DNA from: Phytopythium helicoides
Taxonomy: Eukaryota > Oomycota > Peronosporomycetes > Pythiales > Pythiaceae
Assembly (NCBI GenBank): GCA_024867545.1
Contig: JANFNE010000013.1
Span: 620,001 to 684,000 of the forward strand
Direction of reading: 5' to 3'
Length of the DNA: 64,000 bases
The position numbers were made by a program, and so were the translations under genes. The notes below the pieces were generated by a model. That model searched no databases, was not told where the DNA came from, and saw only the letters and a program-made list of their open reading frames with translations. Every line of letters begins with the position of its first letter. Position 1 is the stretch's first letter. Shown piece by piece: positions 21,425 through 32,431 of the stretch.

Positions 21425-23260
21425 TCATCCTAAATTCTGCTCGGAGCTGTCACAAGCACTGATTAGATTTGTGCTTAGTACGAATAAGATAAAAGTCACG
21501 TGCAACTGTACCTGATCGATATCGTGTAACATGTGCGCCTGTCGAATTGAATGAGCTCGTACTTCCGGATTTCTTCTGGTCTGAGAAGATAACCGAGATC
21601 CAATGAAACTACCTGTGAAAGAAGAATCCAGAGACATATTTTCATCCTGATTTTCAACTGTGATTGACGTCTTCTGAAGGAACGCCATCAAGTCATCATC
21701 GTCATGAAGATCCGTTCCCAATGTCTTGACGACGCAATGCATCTCTGAGATACCGGATGCACCAAGAATACGAGGCTCTTCAATCTTCAAAATCCCAATT
21801 GCGGCAATGAACAGCACTTCTTGTCCGTCCAGAAACAGCCAATCCCACACGCGTAACGCAGTCGTGGTTGGAAGTGTACATACGAAGGCGCACATGAACC
21901 ATTGTACTGTAAAGAGTTCAATGTGAAGGCCAAGAGCTTCCATTTTCGTCGTCACTTCTGGTAACTTGACGCGAACTAGAGAGCGAAAGACGAGTTGATC
22001 TGTCTGAGCACCAGTCATGGACCGCGAGTAGTTTGCAGCTGGAAGGAACCGGTGAACAGCATCGCTGTTGTACTCACTGTCTTGAAGCAGCACGCACAGA
22101 AGCCAAAACGCACGTTCAATATCTGCGAATAAAAGCAGCATGCCTGCAATGAAGTTGATCCCCTGGCAATACCCGATCTCGCTGTTGTGGGCAGCGTAGG
22201 CGATCAAAAGAGCGCGCAGATCGCTTTTCCCACGCTCAGTGCGAAAGAATTCGTGCTCGGGATAGGTCCGTCCGACATCCTTTTCAATATCTTCGACTGT
22301 TACAAGGGGTACAGATAGCTCCCGAAGCGTCGAATAGTAGCCACCCGGGAAGCGCGACTTGTACTTGCGCACGTTAGCAAGTACTTCCCAAACTTCTGAT
22401 CGTAACATGGGAGGAATGCCCCGCAAAACGAGTTCCTATACAGAGAATACGCTGACTCAGTCATACTCAATGATGCAACTCGAAAGAATTTGCACACACC
22501 CGTAGTTTTACTCGAAGGGATGAGGCGTAAGAGAGCTCCTCGAGTTCATTCCCCTCTCGAGGTGGCGAATCGAAAGTCATACCGTGAAGCAGTGCGTCAA
22601 TTCGGTCAAGCCCTCCCCATCGGCGAATAAAAGCTAGCCAATCCGCCTCGAGCTGTGCATCCTGAACAAGCAAAGATTGAGACGCCAACAGTATTAGAGA
22701 TCAATACCAATGGCACTCACACTGTCTTTGCTTCGCCGCATACGTCGTCGATGACTCAATATGTACTGCTCGTCCTTGGCAAACCCATAGGCGTCTCGAT
22801 TTGCGAGCACTCGTTCGTGGTGAAGCCTGTCCAATGATTGTACCTCAGGATCGAGGAAGCGAAGCACAATAGGTGGATCCGTACTCCGAATGGTATGTAT
22901 GACCTCCTGAAAGCTTGCTGAGCTCAAATCGATCCCATTTACAGCGACTACGACGTGTCCAGGCTTCAGATAGCACTTTGGTAACCCGACTGCGGAGCTC
23001 CCATCACGCACGCATTTGATGACCGCGTGGTTTCCGTAAAAGTCCGTCTCAAGGTCGATTCCTAAAGGCTCGCTCCTCCCGCTCGTCGGAACTGGAAACT
23101 CGACCTCATACTGTGAGACTACGTCCAGCTCATTTCCAGCACAAGGGTCGTCGTTGCGCTCTAGCTCGTCTACTAGGCTCCGGAATTGCCTTCTTTTCAC
23201 TCGAGCAGGCGGCCACTGCTCTCGAGCTTTGGATTGAAAGAAGCTCCGCACACGCTCCAT
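21425..23260 (-). CDS. PDZ-TBC protein, putative Rab GTPase-activating protein
   Basis: Three exons on the minus strand: 23260-22721, 22661-22500 and 22435-21425. The introns (59 and 64 nt, GT..AG) are phase 0, giving a 570-residue product. Residues ~65-140 form a PDZ domain (LGIDLETDFYGNHAVIKCV ... LKPGHVVVAVNGIDL). A TBC domain follows from ~235: LRGIPPMLRSEVWEVL, the Arg-finger-type region (motif A I-x-x-D-x-x-R-T appears as IEKDVGRTYPEHEFF), and YCQGINFIAGMLLLF for the Y-Q-G-M box with its glutamine. TBC proteins stimulate GTP hydrolysis on Rab GTPases; the PDZ domain would target it to a membrane partner. Start chosen as the first ATG before the PDZ region; a further upstream exon cannot be excluded. 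Confidence 0.85.
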
Positions 23261-23366
23261 CGTGTGCAGATGGCAAATGGTGGAAGCTCAGTCCGGGTCT
23301 GGAAGGCTAAATCGATCCTGGTGATACAATGCGACGTTTTGCAAATCCTCTGTCGTCTATTTGAGA

Positions 23367-24672
23367 CTACGACTCAACCATCGGATCCTCATGGTGGATG
23401 TCTTCCTTGATCAAGCTGGCGTCGTGGGGCAAAGTCCCAAAATCGTACACCTCGACCACATTCCGCTCGTCCTTCCTACCTTTGACCTGGTCATCACCGT
23501 CGTCGTCGTCTTCCATATCTTCATGCAGGTCGTAATGCCGTTGTCCACTCGACACTGCGAGCAAAATGCGGGTTGGATCCGGAATGAACGACACGCCGTT
23601 CGCGCAATCTAGAGCACATCAATTAGCCGCCTGCAGCCGTTAGGATCCACGGCCTCCAGCTCGTACCTGGAAGCTGAGTGCCGTCGTGGAGCAGCCCGCC
23701 GGTGATAATGTCGTAGATCGAAACCCGGCCGTCTCGACTCCCCGTGGCCATCAGCCGCCCGCCGCAGTGCAGGTCGAACTCGATGCGCTGGTTGGTGTCC
23801 GCAACGCGGTGGAAGGTCTGCACGATCTGCGTCGAGTTGCGGATGTCCCAGCAGTGGATGCGCGAGTCTCGGCGCGCCGCGGTGAACAGGAAGCGGCCGC
23901 AGGGCGAGAAGCGCGACTGCGTGATGCCCTTGCCGTCGTGGTCGCGCAGCGCTAGCAGCTCCTCGCCCTCGTCCTCGGTGTAGACGCACGTGGTGCCCGC
24001 GTAGGACCCCGCGGCGTAGATCTTGGAGTGGTCCGGGTTGAAGTGCAGCGAGCTGATGATGCCTCGCTGGCCCTGGCGCGAGCGGCGCGTCTGGCTGGTG
24101 GCGCGCGCGCAAAAGTCCCTGCTGGGCTGGCTCACGTCGAAGAAGCGCACCATGCGGTCGAAGCCGCAGAAGATGCGCGAGCCCGAGGCGTTGAACGCCA
24201 CCGAGTTGGCGGCCGCGAGCTCGTCCAGGTGATCGAACGCGCGGTACGTCGCGCGCAGCTACGAGCAGCAGGCACCTCGTCAGCTGAGAGCGCGTCGCAG
24301 CAGCGTCCTCCACGCACGCACCGCGCCCGTGTAGGCGTCCCACATGTGCACGGGCTGGTCCTGGCTCGTGGACACCAAGATGCAGCTCGCGGGGTCCGCG
24401 GAGCTCATGAACGGGTACCAGGCCGCGTCGTAGAGCGCGCCGGCCTCCTGGAACTGCAGCGCGCTGGCGGCGTCCTGCGCCCCGCCATCGCCTTGCGCCG
24501 GGACTTCAAACAGCCGCAGCGCGCGGTCGGCGGCGCCCACGAGCAGGCAGAGACCGTCGGGCGACGCGCACACGCCACGCGTGAAGTTGGCGGGCGCGCG
24601 GAACTCGCGAGACGCGCGGAAGACGCGTGAGGCGGCGGCGAGCGGCGCGGCGGCGGCGCCATCGACCTCCAT
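23367..24672 (-). CDS. WRAP53: WD40 protein, telomerase Cajal body protein 1 (TCAB1/WRAP53) homologue
   Basis: Three exons: 24672-24322, 24258-23667 and 23608-23367, with introns of 63 and 58 nt (GT..AG). The joined frame is continuous, 394 residues. Landmarks of the family are all present: YDAAWYPFMSSADPASC, QPVHMWDAYTG, LRATYRAFDHLDEL, IFCGFDRMVRFFDVSQP, GIISSLHF, TNQRIEFDL and DCANGVSF. In animals the protein binds the CAB box of telomerase RNA and small Cajal-body RNAs and is needed for telomerase trafficking. Start is ATG 24672; the frame reaches further only through a TTG. The tail after ~360 is acidic. The gene is divergent from the family pseudogene at 24878, with ~205 bp between starts. 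Confidence 0.88.
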
Positions 24673-24756
24673 GGTGGCGGGCTGGGAGAGCGACGGAAGA
24701 GCCAAGGGAAACGCTGCGGCGGATTCGCGGGGTATGCTTGATAGCAGGTGATATAT

Positions 24757-24769
24757 GGTACGGCGTACC
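24757..24769. promoter_or_regulatory. GGTAC-GGC-GTACC dyad in a divergent promoter
   Basis: Perfect 5-bp arms around a 3-base spacer, between the starts of the WRAP53-like gene (24672, minus) and family member 3 (24878, plus). It is similar to the dyads near 6610 and 14400. Function inferred from position only. Confidence 0.3.
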
Positions 24770-24877
24770 GTTTTGATTGGATATTGTGCGGCGTTGAGGT
24801 GGAGCAGTTGTACCGGTTTGAGTTACGTATATAAAGTGACAGGTAGTGCGGCTTGTCCTGCTTGTCAACGGGCGAAC

Positions 24878-27000
24878 ATGGAGCAGCGGTGGGCGTTCCT
24901 GCGGCAGTGGGCGAGGCCGCTGCGTGGCAGGTTGGCCGTGCGGACGGTCAGATATGATGCTGGTATGCTGGAGATCGTGGAGATTCGACGTCTGCACAAG
25001 AAAGAAGAGCTGTTACCGGCGCAGTATCGCAAGATCCGCTGGGGTTTGTTGCTGCTGTCGTTACTTGCGCGCGTTGATTTTGCAGCATGGAGGCATGTGG
25101 TTGCCATAGATTGCGAATTCGATCCGTTCAATGGGCGGGACGCATCACTCCCACGTCGCCTTCAAATTGAGAAGTTCTGCGTTTCGCAGATGACGGAGGA
25201 CGAACTTAGGGGCGAATTTGGCTGGAGCAAGGACGTCCTCTCGGGACTTTTCTCTGGCTTGGACGAATTACCGCAGCCGGGGTTGATTGTCGCCGCACGA
25301 AGGATTACTAGACAATCGGGAGTAGACTTGTCGACGTTTGAGGTGCCTTTCATCATCCTTTTCGAAGGCGGATCTGAGGGTTGTCCAGAGCACCTCGAAG
25401 CACTTCAAGCTATCCGCGATGAATACGGTGGATGGCACTTCCCTGTGCGTATGGTAGCACATCAAAGCAATTTTGGCGCGCTTGAAGCTGCTTTTACTGT
25501 TGATTCTGCCCAGTATATCACCGAAACACAAGTTGTTTCGTTGGATGATCAAGACGCTTTGACAAAGTTAGTATCAAACAGCGACAACCTCGTGGTCTCG
25601 GATGTTATACTGAATTTCGAGCCACGTGAAATCTTCTATGAATCCCTGCACTTTGAGCTTCAATCTATTGGGGGTATTATTGAGCTACTTTTTGGAGGAA
25701 GTGGAGTCCCGACGGAGAAGCTTGCTGTTGTTAATCGCGTCGACATCGTGCACTGCATTCACGACTACCCCATGCTTGCGCGCATCTGCACAGCATTGGC
25801 AGAGTCAAGGACAATTAAGGCAATACAATTCATATTTCCAGAAAAACATGACCACATGGATGAATGGACGTGGAAACAACTTGCATATGCTCTCTTCTCC
25901 CGGCACGCGCGACAGTACTCTTCCGTTCGAGATGTCATGATCACAAGTGGCTATATAGAACAAGCCAATGCCCTTGCAATTGTGGATGTGCTAGCTGCTG
26001 ACAACCCTGTCAACTTTCTTTACGGCAGCGAAGAGTACCAATTGGATTTGAAGAATAATATTCAGCCGAGGCGAGCCATTCTGAAACAAGGTGCAACAGG
26101 TACTATCCAGCAAATGCACCCACTCGAAGAGATCCCGCCTCACACCACCGAGGATATGGAGGTTTTGAAAGATATATCTGGCGTCTTCGTCTTGGGAAAT
26201 GGCGACAATGGCAATATAATGAGAGCACTGATCCTAGGATACGGGTTATGCCTAGTATCCCCAGAATATCTTGTGTTTGAAAGTAATGATGGAGAAAACG
26301 TCAAGAATCTTGTCAACTGCGGTGTACAAAGTCTAACCATTCAATTCATCCGATCAACTTACGCCTCTGTAGGTTTTCCGCGAATATTAGAGCTGGTGGG
26401 ATCAACTTTGACTCGCTTAGACGTTACGCTGCACCAAGAAGTTGTTGTGAATGTTGTGAATGTGGCGCATGTGTTTAAGTGGTGTCCGAATCTACTGTGC
26501 GGTCCTCAGATTAACACGAGACAATTTATCCAGTAGCTTGAGTGTGATTTTGATGACCTTGGTTATTTAGCCAAGAAACTATCACTCAAGTCCCGGTTCT
26601 CTCGTTGGCTAAAGTCATTTGAATTTCATGAGTACGAAGAATAGCCAGAGTGGTTTGAATACTACAAGCAGTGCATGCGTCAAATGCGAGAAATGCTGGA
26701 TTGCAACACAATGCTTGAGCGCCTTACTCTAACAGTTCCCACACAAATCTACGCTATGTTCAAGGAAGATATGATGCGTCGAGATAATAAGGCCATATCT
26801 GTTGCTCGCGAGCCGTTTCTTCTAGCCTGTCGCATTGCAGTTCTCAGCGTTTTCAACGATACACCAACATACCAGCTCAAAGCGACCGAGGACGAAGGTG
26901 CCTAAACACGGAGTGGGAACTCGATGTACTCGTCTCGATTTCTCAATTTGCTGCCGAGAGCAAGCGTCGACGAATCGAGTGGAGTAAGCTCCAACTTTGA
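24878..27000 (+). pseudogene. Member 3 of the clustered family, nonsense and frameshift mutations
   Basis: ATG at 24878 (MEQRWAFLRQWARPLRGRL). The frame is family-like through LILGYGLCLV until an in-frame TAG at 26534-26536. Translation continues in the same frame (LECDFDDLGYLAKKL), meets a second in-frame TAG near 26642, and goes on through MLDCNTMLERLTLTV and LLACRIAVLSVF. A frameshift near 26905 then puts the terminal block (LVSISQFAAESKRRRIEW) into another frame, ending about 27000. Two stops plus a shift make sequencing error an unlikely sole cause. Apart from these lesions the length (~705 residues) is normal, so inactivation is fairly recent. Confidence 0.8.
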
Positions 27001-27836
27001 GCCGTAGGTAGAACTCTGTGTATGCGATTTCGACGTTGTCGTGGATCCATCGTTTGTATCTGATGCTCCATAAAGAATCTGAAACGTTGATCTTCGTCAT
27101 AGCGGCAAGTAAGTGAAATTAGCTCGGATGGATGTAACTATCTAGCAGCATCGGTACTGAAGCTCTTTCGTGTTTCACCTGCGCCGCAGCGTGGTTATTT
27201 GCCCGTGTGCTTGGTCGCAAACCGAGGTAGCCGAAAAGATTAGGTCCCGTGAACAACAAAACAAGCCTGCTTCCAGATCAGTGTCATAAGGTTCGTTCGA
27301 GCGTTGAGAGGGTTACCATCACCAATGAAGGCAAATCCAAGGTCTCTTTTGGAGTATGTACTGTTGCCCTCCAAGTGATTCATGATGACTACAGCGAATG
27401 GTGCTATTTTGTGAGTGCCCTGATATCGCAGCATTTGTGGTCGAGTCAATATCGTAAATTCTACAGAGCATAAGAAAAGTTGACCGAATTGTCGCCCTAT
27501 TTGAAAGTAGCCCGCTCGCTGGTATCTACTTATGATGTGTCATGCGAAGTGTGATGAATTTCATCCTTCCGGTATCATATGACTAGCTAGCTGTGGGCAG
27601 ATTCTGCATCTTTCGAGTATATTCTCCCCGGATGAGGCATCTGTACATTGGCCAGAGTCCACTCGATTCAAATCTCGTCATTCCCACCAGACGAATAAAT
27701 ACTCCGCCCATGCATGATGACATCGAATCTTGGCATTGTTGAAGTAGAGTCCGCTTTGGAGCAGGATAGGCGGGGTAAGGGTTCTACCAGGTACTGAGAC
27801 CGTTCTTCTTCAACAACCGATTTCGATTTGCTCGTC
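27001..27836. other. Intergenic region between family members 3 and 4
   Basis: About 0.8 kb. Frames of ~70 codons exist on both strands near 27240-27470, without recognisable motifs. A small dyad TACC-A-GGTA (27785-27793) lies 44 bp upstream of the next ATG. Confidence 0.35.
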
Positions 27837-29981
27837 ATGAAGGAGAAGACTGGGTGGGAGTTCCTTCGCCCGTGGCTCAAGCCGCTGCGCGATCGCCTGT
27901 ATGCACGCGAGGTTCAGGACGAGAGTCTTGAGCCAGGGACAGTGGCTGTCGGCGTGAGGCTCCTCGAAAATGAAGAGTTTTTGTTTGCGGCTGACTGGCG
28001 GGCGATTCGCTGTGGTATGCTGCTTCTCTCGCTTCTCGCGCGCGCAGATCCAGCTGCATGGGTCATTGTGATTGAGGATCTTTGGAATTTGTACAGCCGA
28101 AAATGGCTGCAGCAACGTATTCGGCGACGCGAGAGGTTTGTGCTCGTGCTGGAGAGTGTAATTGGCAGCTATACAAGACATACTGCCGACATGCTCGGCG
28201 GATTGTTTTCGGGACTGGAGGGGGCATCAACGCACGAGTTTATCAAGACTGTCAAGAACGTCGTGGACCGTGCTAAGCATGCCTCAGTGAGGACTTCCAG
28301 CTTAGATGTGCCAATCCTGGTCATTATGGAGGCACCTGCAGACGCTAACGCCGTTTGCGTCCAAGATCTTCTTGCTATCCGCGACAAGTACAACGGACGA
28401 CATTTCCCCGTCAACATGCGGCCTCCGCAAAGCCAATCGTGCGCTCTAGAAGCAGCTTTTGTGATCCAAGCTGTGCTCTACAAAAATCAACGCAGACCCC
28501 TCGAGGTCGCTGAGATTGAAACGATCGAGTCACTGGTATCAGCCAGTGATGAGCCTATCCCGTTAAGTATCTCGATGAGCCTACAACTCGGCGATACCGT
28601 TGCCAAGTCACAGAGATCTGGTACCCTGCAAGTTTATGGGAAGCTTTTTGAGCGGCTGTTTCGTAATAGTGAATGCCCCATGGAAAAGCTTGCGACCGTG
28701 GAGAACGTTCGCTTGACCGGTAAAGGACCTAGCAGCTACGTTTTCGCGCGCCTGTGTACTGCGATGACAGAGTCTAGAATCGCAAAGGGGGTAACAATTG
28801 CGTTCACTGGAGAAGAAAGCTATTTGGACGAGTGGATGTGGTCTCAACTCGCGTATGCACTTTTTTCGCGGCACGCACAAAAGCATTCCTCCATCACCAG
28901 TGTCAGTATCTACAACTGCACATTATCAGAGCGGCACGTGGAAGCAATCGCAAAAGTGCTTCGAGCTGATGACCCTGTGAGCCTTCTTTACGGCGATCGC
29001 AGTATCAGGGACGGCCGATCGAGACGAGCATTTTTGAAGCGAGGTACAACCGTTCAAATCCAGCCAATTCATCCTGACGAGGTGATTCCAGCCAAGTCAC
29101 GAGAGTGCAAATTACCAACGGATGTGTCTGGAGTGGTTGTCCTAGATGATCGCTCCAAAAAAGTCAAAGTTCTTCTTCCTGGCTATGGGGTTTGTCTGGT
29201 CTCTCTAAGAGACCTCATCTTTGAAGAGAATAATGAAGAAAGGACTCAAAGTCAAGTTGGCGCTGGTGTAAGAAAGCTGAACATCAATTTTAATTACTTC
29301 ACTCACGGGTCGGGAGCAGGCTTTCCAAGAATGTTGGAAATGATTGGGTCGACTGTAACACACTTGCACTTTTGCCCAGTCTATGCCAACATCTCTGTCG
29401 TGTTCAGGTGCTGCCCAAATCTAGTAAGCTTTCGCTTCCTTCCTTTCGAGTTTAGTGCCAGGCAGTTTCTTGATGAGTATCGAGCATCCAACATGAAGAT
29501 TGAGGAACTCGGGTGTAACTTTGACAATCTTCACCTGATCTCACGCGAGTTATGCGATGCTCCATCCCCCATTTCTCGTCATTTGAAGTATTTAACGCTC
29601 ACAGACTCAGCAAACGGACGTGTGAAAACCTATAGAGACAAGATCAACAGTATCCTGACGATGCTCGACCGCAACAACACGCTTGAACGCATTACGATCA
29701 CCTATCCCAATCGAATCTGGTACCATTACAAGGACCAAGTCGTAGAACGCGATGGCAAGTCTCTTCCAGTAGCTTACGAACCCTTCCCACTTCAATGCCG
29801 CATTGCCTTACTGAGCGTGCTTGGCAAGTTCCAGAAGAAACCAGCCACAAGAGCGAAGCGAGCAAAGAAGGCGTTGCACAGTCAGCGCGCGATTATTCTG
29901 CCAGTTGACGTTGTGGCGATAATTTTTCAGTTTGCAGCGGAGCGAAAGTACCGCCAAGTGGAGTTCTTCGGATCCCGCTAG
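27837..29981 (+). CDS. Member 4 of the clustered ~720-aa family (intact)
   Basis: 714 residues from ATG 27837; the open frame reaches three codons further upstream only through a TTG. Family landmarks: WEFLRPWLKPLRDRL (residues ~7-21), GMLLLSLLARAD (~60), YALFSRHAQKHSSI (~340), VSGVVVLD ... LLPGYGVCLV (~430-462), CCPNLVSFRFL (~525), MLDRNNTLERITITYP (~610), LQCRIALLSVLG (~655) and the terminal VVAIIFQFAAERKYRQVEF, preceded by a Lys/Arg-rich patch (KKPATRAKRAKK) that could act as a nuclear-localisation signal. It sits head-to-tail behind the pseudogene copy at 24878 and shares more blocks with it than with the others, suggesting a local tandem duplication. Confidence 0.75.
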   Translation: MKEKTGWEFLRPWLKPLRDRLYAREVQDESLEPGTVAVGVRLLENEEFLFAADWRAIRCGMLLLSLLARADPAAWVIVIEDLWNLYSRKWLQQRIRRRERFVLVLESVIGSYTRHTADMLGGLFSGLEGASTHEFIKTVKNVVDRAKHASVRTSSLDVPILVIMEAPADANAVCVQDLLAIRDKYNGRHFPVNMRPPQSQSCALEAAFVIQAVLYKNQRRPLEVAEIETIESLVSASDEPIPLSISMSLQLGDTVAKSQRSGTLQVYGKLFERLFRNSECPMEKLATVENVRLTGKGPSSYVFARLCTAMTESRIAKGVTIAFTGEESYLDEWMWSQLAYALFSRHAQKHSSITSVSIYNCTLSERHVEAIAKVLRADDPVSLLYGDRSIRDGRSRRAFLKRGTTVQIQPIHPDEVIPAKSRECKLPTDVSGVVVLDDRSKKVKVLLPGYGVCLVSLRDLIFEENNEERTQSQVGAGVRKLNINFNYFTHGSGAGFPRMLEMIGSTVTHLHFCPVYANISVVFRCCPNLVSFRFLPFEFSARQFLDEYRASNMKIEELGCNFDNLHLISRELCDAPSPISRHLKYLTLTDSANGRVKTYRDKINSILTMLDRNNTLERITITYPNRIWYHYKDQVVERDGKSLPVAYEPFPLQCRIALLSVLGKFQKKPATRAKRAKKALHSQRAIILPVDVVAIIFQFAAERKYRQVEFFGSR

Positions 29982-30203
29982 TAGCTACCTATTCTGCATT
30001 GGTTGTCAGAGACGAACGAGACGTACTGTAGTAAATGCAACTCATCCACTTGATGCCCTCTTGCTCTGGTGTCGAATTCTCACAAACCTGAAAGAAAACA
30101 GTGCCTTGGTGTTGAATGCAACGTTCATTACGCAAAAACCAAGAGCAAGACTTGTTTTGTATTACGGAGCTGAAACGGTAGCGCTCGAAGTCCTACCATA
30201 AAT

Positions 30204-31904
30204 TTACGAGCAGCCCGAGCCACCAGCAATCGTGTAGCACGACGTGGACGGGAAAATGGTCATGACGTTGGTGAGCACACACCAGATGAACAGGTACGTG
30301 AGCACGACGACCACAATCCAGCCGACGGTCTTGCTCTTTCCGCCCGTGCGGCGCAGTTCCTGGCACTCAGCCTTCTGGCGCGGAAGGATCAGCACGAACA
30401 CGGCCGAGAAGAGCTTGAAAGCGTACGCGATCAAGTACGCGTACGTCGTCTGCCATCGGACGTGCGTAGTGTCGGCCTGGATGTCGGCGTACTCAATGTC
30501 AAAGTGAGCGTCGATGTTCTTCGTGATGACCGTCGCAAACGGCGACGCAAGCGATGAGACAGCAACCACGAGACCGTAGAAAGTGGCCTCGTTGCCCTCT
30601 TCCATGACCTCGACCATGCAGAACGTTGACACGATGAAGCTGAAGTTGCTCGGGATGTTCTCCAGGAGGGGAAGTCCGAGCCAGAACCACTGGTTGCGCA
30701 CGACGTCCCAGATCGTGAGCATTGTGGGGATGATATCCACACACACCACACAGACCTGGCAGATCACAATCATGGACCGCCAGCTCCAGTTGAGGCCGTA
30801 CTTAGACACGAACGTGAGCGCGATCATACTAATGACGTAGCTCAGGATCGTAACGATGTTGCTCGTCAGCGGGGTAACAACTGCCCAGACACTGGCGATT
30901 GGCGATGCCGCCGTGACTGACACATACGAGCACATGTTCATGAAGAACTGGAACGCGAGCACCTGGTACACGACCCTCATCTGGATCAGGTTGAACATAT
31001 TCTTGATCTCCTTGGTCATGGAGCGGGGCTCGACCTTCTCCTCTTCGATGAAGTACCACGCAGTCGCACCAGTCACGATCGACACCACAGCACACACAAC
31101 CATGATGGCGTTGATGCCCATGTCGGAAGAGAAGGTGCCACCGTAGTCCTCCGAGTTGAGGCCGAATCCGATCATGAGCGAGGCCACCACACCGCCAATG
31201 TCGCGCCAGACCCAGATGAGTGTCTGCAGCGTGCCACGTTCGTTCTCAGGCTCGCGCTGTGAGTACTCGACGATCATGCCGCCGACCGCCGTTGAGTTGA
31301 GCACGATGAAGATGTTGGCGATGACCATGAGGATAACCCACTTGGCTCCGCTATCAGGCGCGTCGTAATTGATCTCGGCCTTCTGTGCTGCCGTTAGATC
31401 GTCCACCGAGAGGTAGATCCAGTCGTACTCGGGGTAGTACGGGTCGCCCACGGGCATGCACGCCATGGCAATGCAGCACGCAGCGCAGACCGCCTGGCCG
31501 ATGACCATGTACGGACGGCGACGGTAACCCATGATGGGGCAGCAGTCGACGATGATACCGAAGAAGAGCTTGAGCGTGTACGGCAGCGCGATGAGGATGT
31601 ACGCGGACGCGGTCACGTAGCCCGACATGTGCAGATAGTTGTTGAGGAACGGGTAGATGAGGCTGTACATAACGGAGTAGATGAGGCCGTTGCCGCCGTA
31701 CTGCAGCAGCAGTGCCTGGTAGCTCTTGCTCCAGACCACGGGAGCGGGACCAGCTCGCAGCGCACCATTCTCGAGCTCCTTGCCAGTCGTCACAGGCGAC
31801 TTGGTCTCAGCATAGACATCTGCCGGAGACTTGAGCTGTTCCTTGGTGAGGCTGGTCGCGGACGCTCGCTCGAGGATCTCGCCGGGGTTGGTGGTCTGCG
31901 CCAT
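30204..31904 (-). CDS. BT1/folate-biopterin transporter family protein, copy 1
   Basis: 566 residues from ATG 31904; the frame is open upstream but 31904 aligns with the start of the paralogue at 34141. A ~80-residue cytoplasmic N-terminus precedes about twelve hydrophobic spans. The conserved loop GYRRRPYMVIG (~residues 160-170) and the segment LFFGIIVDCCPI mark the BT1 subfamily of the major facilitator superfamily, whose characterised members carry folates, biopterin or S-adenosylmethionine. Substrate here is unknown. The C-terminus FPSTSCYTIAGGSGCS is nearly the same in the paralogue. Uninterrupted, no introns. Confidence 0.85.
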   Translation of the reverse strand: MAQTTNPGEILERASATSLTKEQLKSPADVYAETKSPVTTGKELENGALRAGPAPVVWSKSYQALLLQYGGNGLIYSVMYSLIYPFLNNYLHMSGYVTASAYILIALPYTLKLFFGIIVDCCPIMGYRRRPYMVIGQAVCAACCIAMACMPVGDPYYPEYDWIYLSVDDLTAAQKAEINYDAPDSGAKWVILMVIANIFIVLNSTAVGGMIVEYSQREPENERGTLQTLIWVWRDIGGVVASLMIGFGLNSEDYGGTFSSDMGINAIMVVCAVVSIVTGATAWYFIEEEKVEPRSMTKEIKNMFNLIQMRVVYQVLAFQFFMNMCSYVSVTAASPIASVWAVVTPLTSNIVTILSYVISMIALTFVSKYGLNWSWRSMIVICQVCVVCVDIIPTMLTIWDVVRNQWFWLGLPLLENIPSNFSFIVSTFCMVEVMEEGNEATFYGLVVAVSSLASPFATVITKNIDAHFDIEYADIQADTTHVRWQTTYAYLIAYAFKLFSAVFVLILPRQKAECQELRRTGGKSKTVGWIVVVVLTYLFIWCVLTNVMTIFPSTSCYTIAGGSGCS

Positions 31905-32431
31905 GGCGAAAGTTGGAAAGTGAGGCTTGCTCGAGCTCTGGCGGATCGCGGGAATCTCCCACCAAACAACCGGAACTCGGCATGCTTCGCTTGTCTGCCC
32001 ACGCACGAGGCTGCGATGAGGCTCACTGGTGGTGGAGACGCGAGCAGCTTCAATTCCTGAGACCAATGCACGGCAACTGCTTGTCCGAAGTGACTCGAGG
32101 GGGATGAGCTGCTCGATCCTCTCCGCTCACGCCGAAGTCAAACGACTATGTGCTGCATCTCGGCGTGTGGCTCGACCCAATGAGCTCCGAGTGACTAACG
32201 GAGACCCAAGGCGATTGGCGACTTGGCGCGGAGCTGCTGGCCTGCCGCGCATCGCCAGCGTGCAGAGACCGCCAGAGAGTGCAACGGGGGCTCGACTGGT
32301 GCATGACACCGGAGTGTGTCCTCGGTGAAATAGAATCGGCACTGCGAAGATATGCTAAAATTGGGGCCAATCATCAATTAGACCTTTTCTTAGCTGCCCC
32401 AATTAAGCGGTTGCAGTGTACCGTAGGCAGG
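31905..32431. other. Intergenic region between the two BT1 genes
   Basis: Carries the 5' flank of copy 1 and the 3' flank of copy 2. No gene seen; the plus-strand frames that cross it are extensions of antisense frames. Confidence 0.4.

Noticed and set aside
23609..24343. Minus-strand 244-codon frame overlapping the WD40 gene
   Set aside because: Arg/Pro/Ala-rich alternative frame of the GC-rich WRAP53-like exon; the spliced WD40 frame has clear homology.
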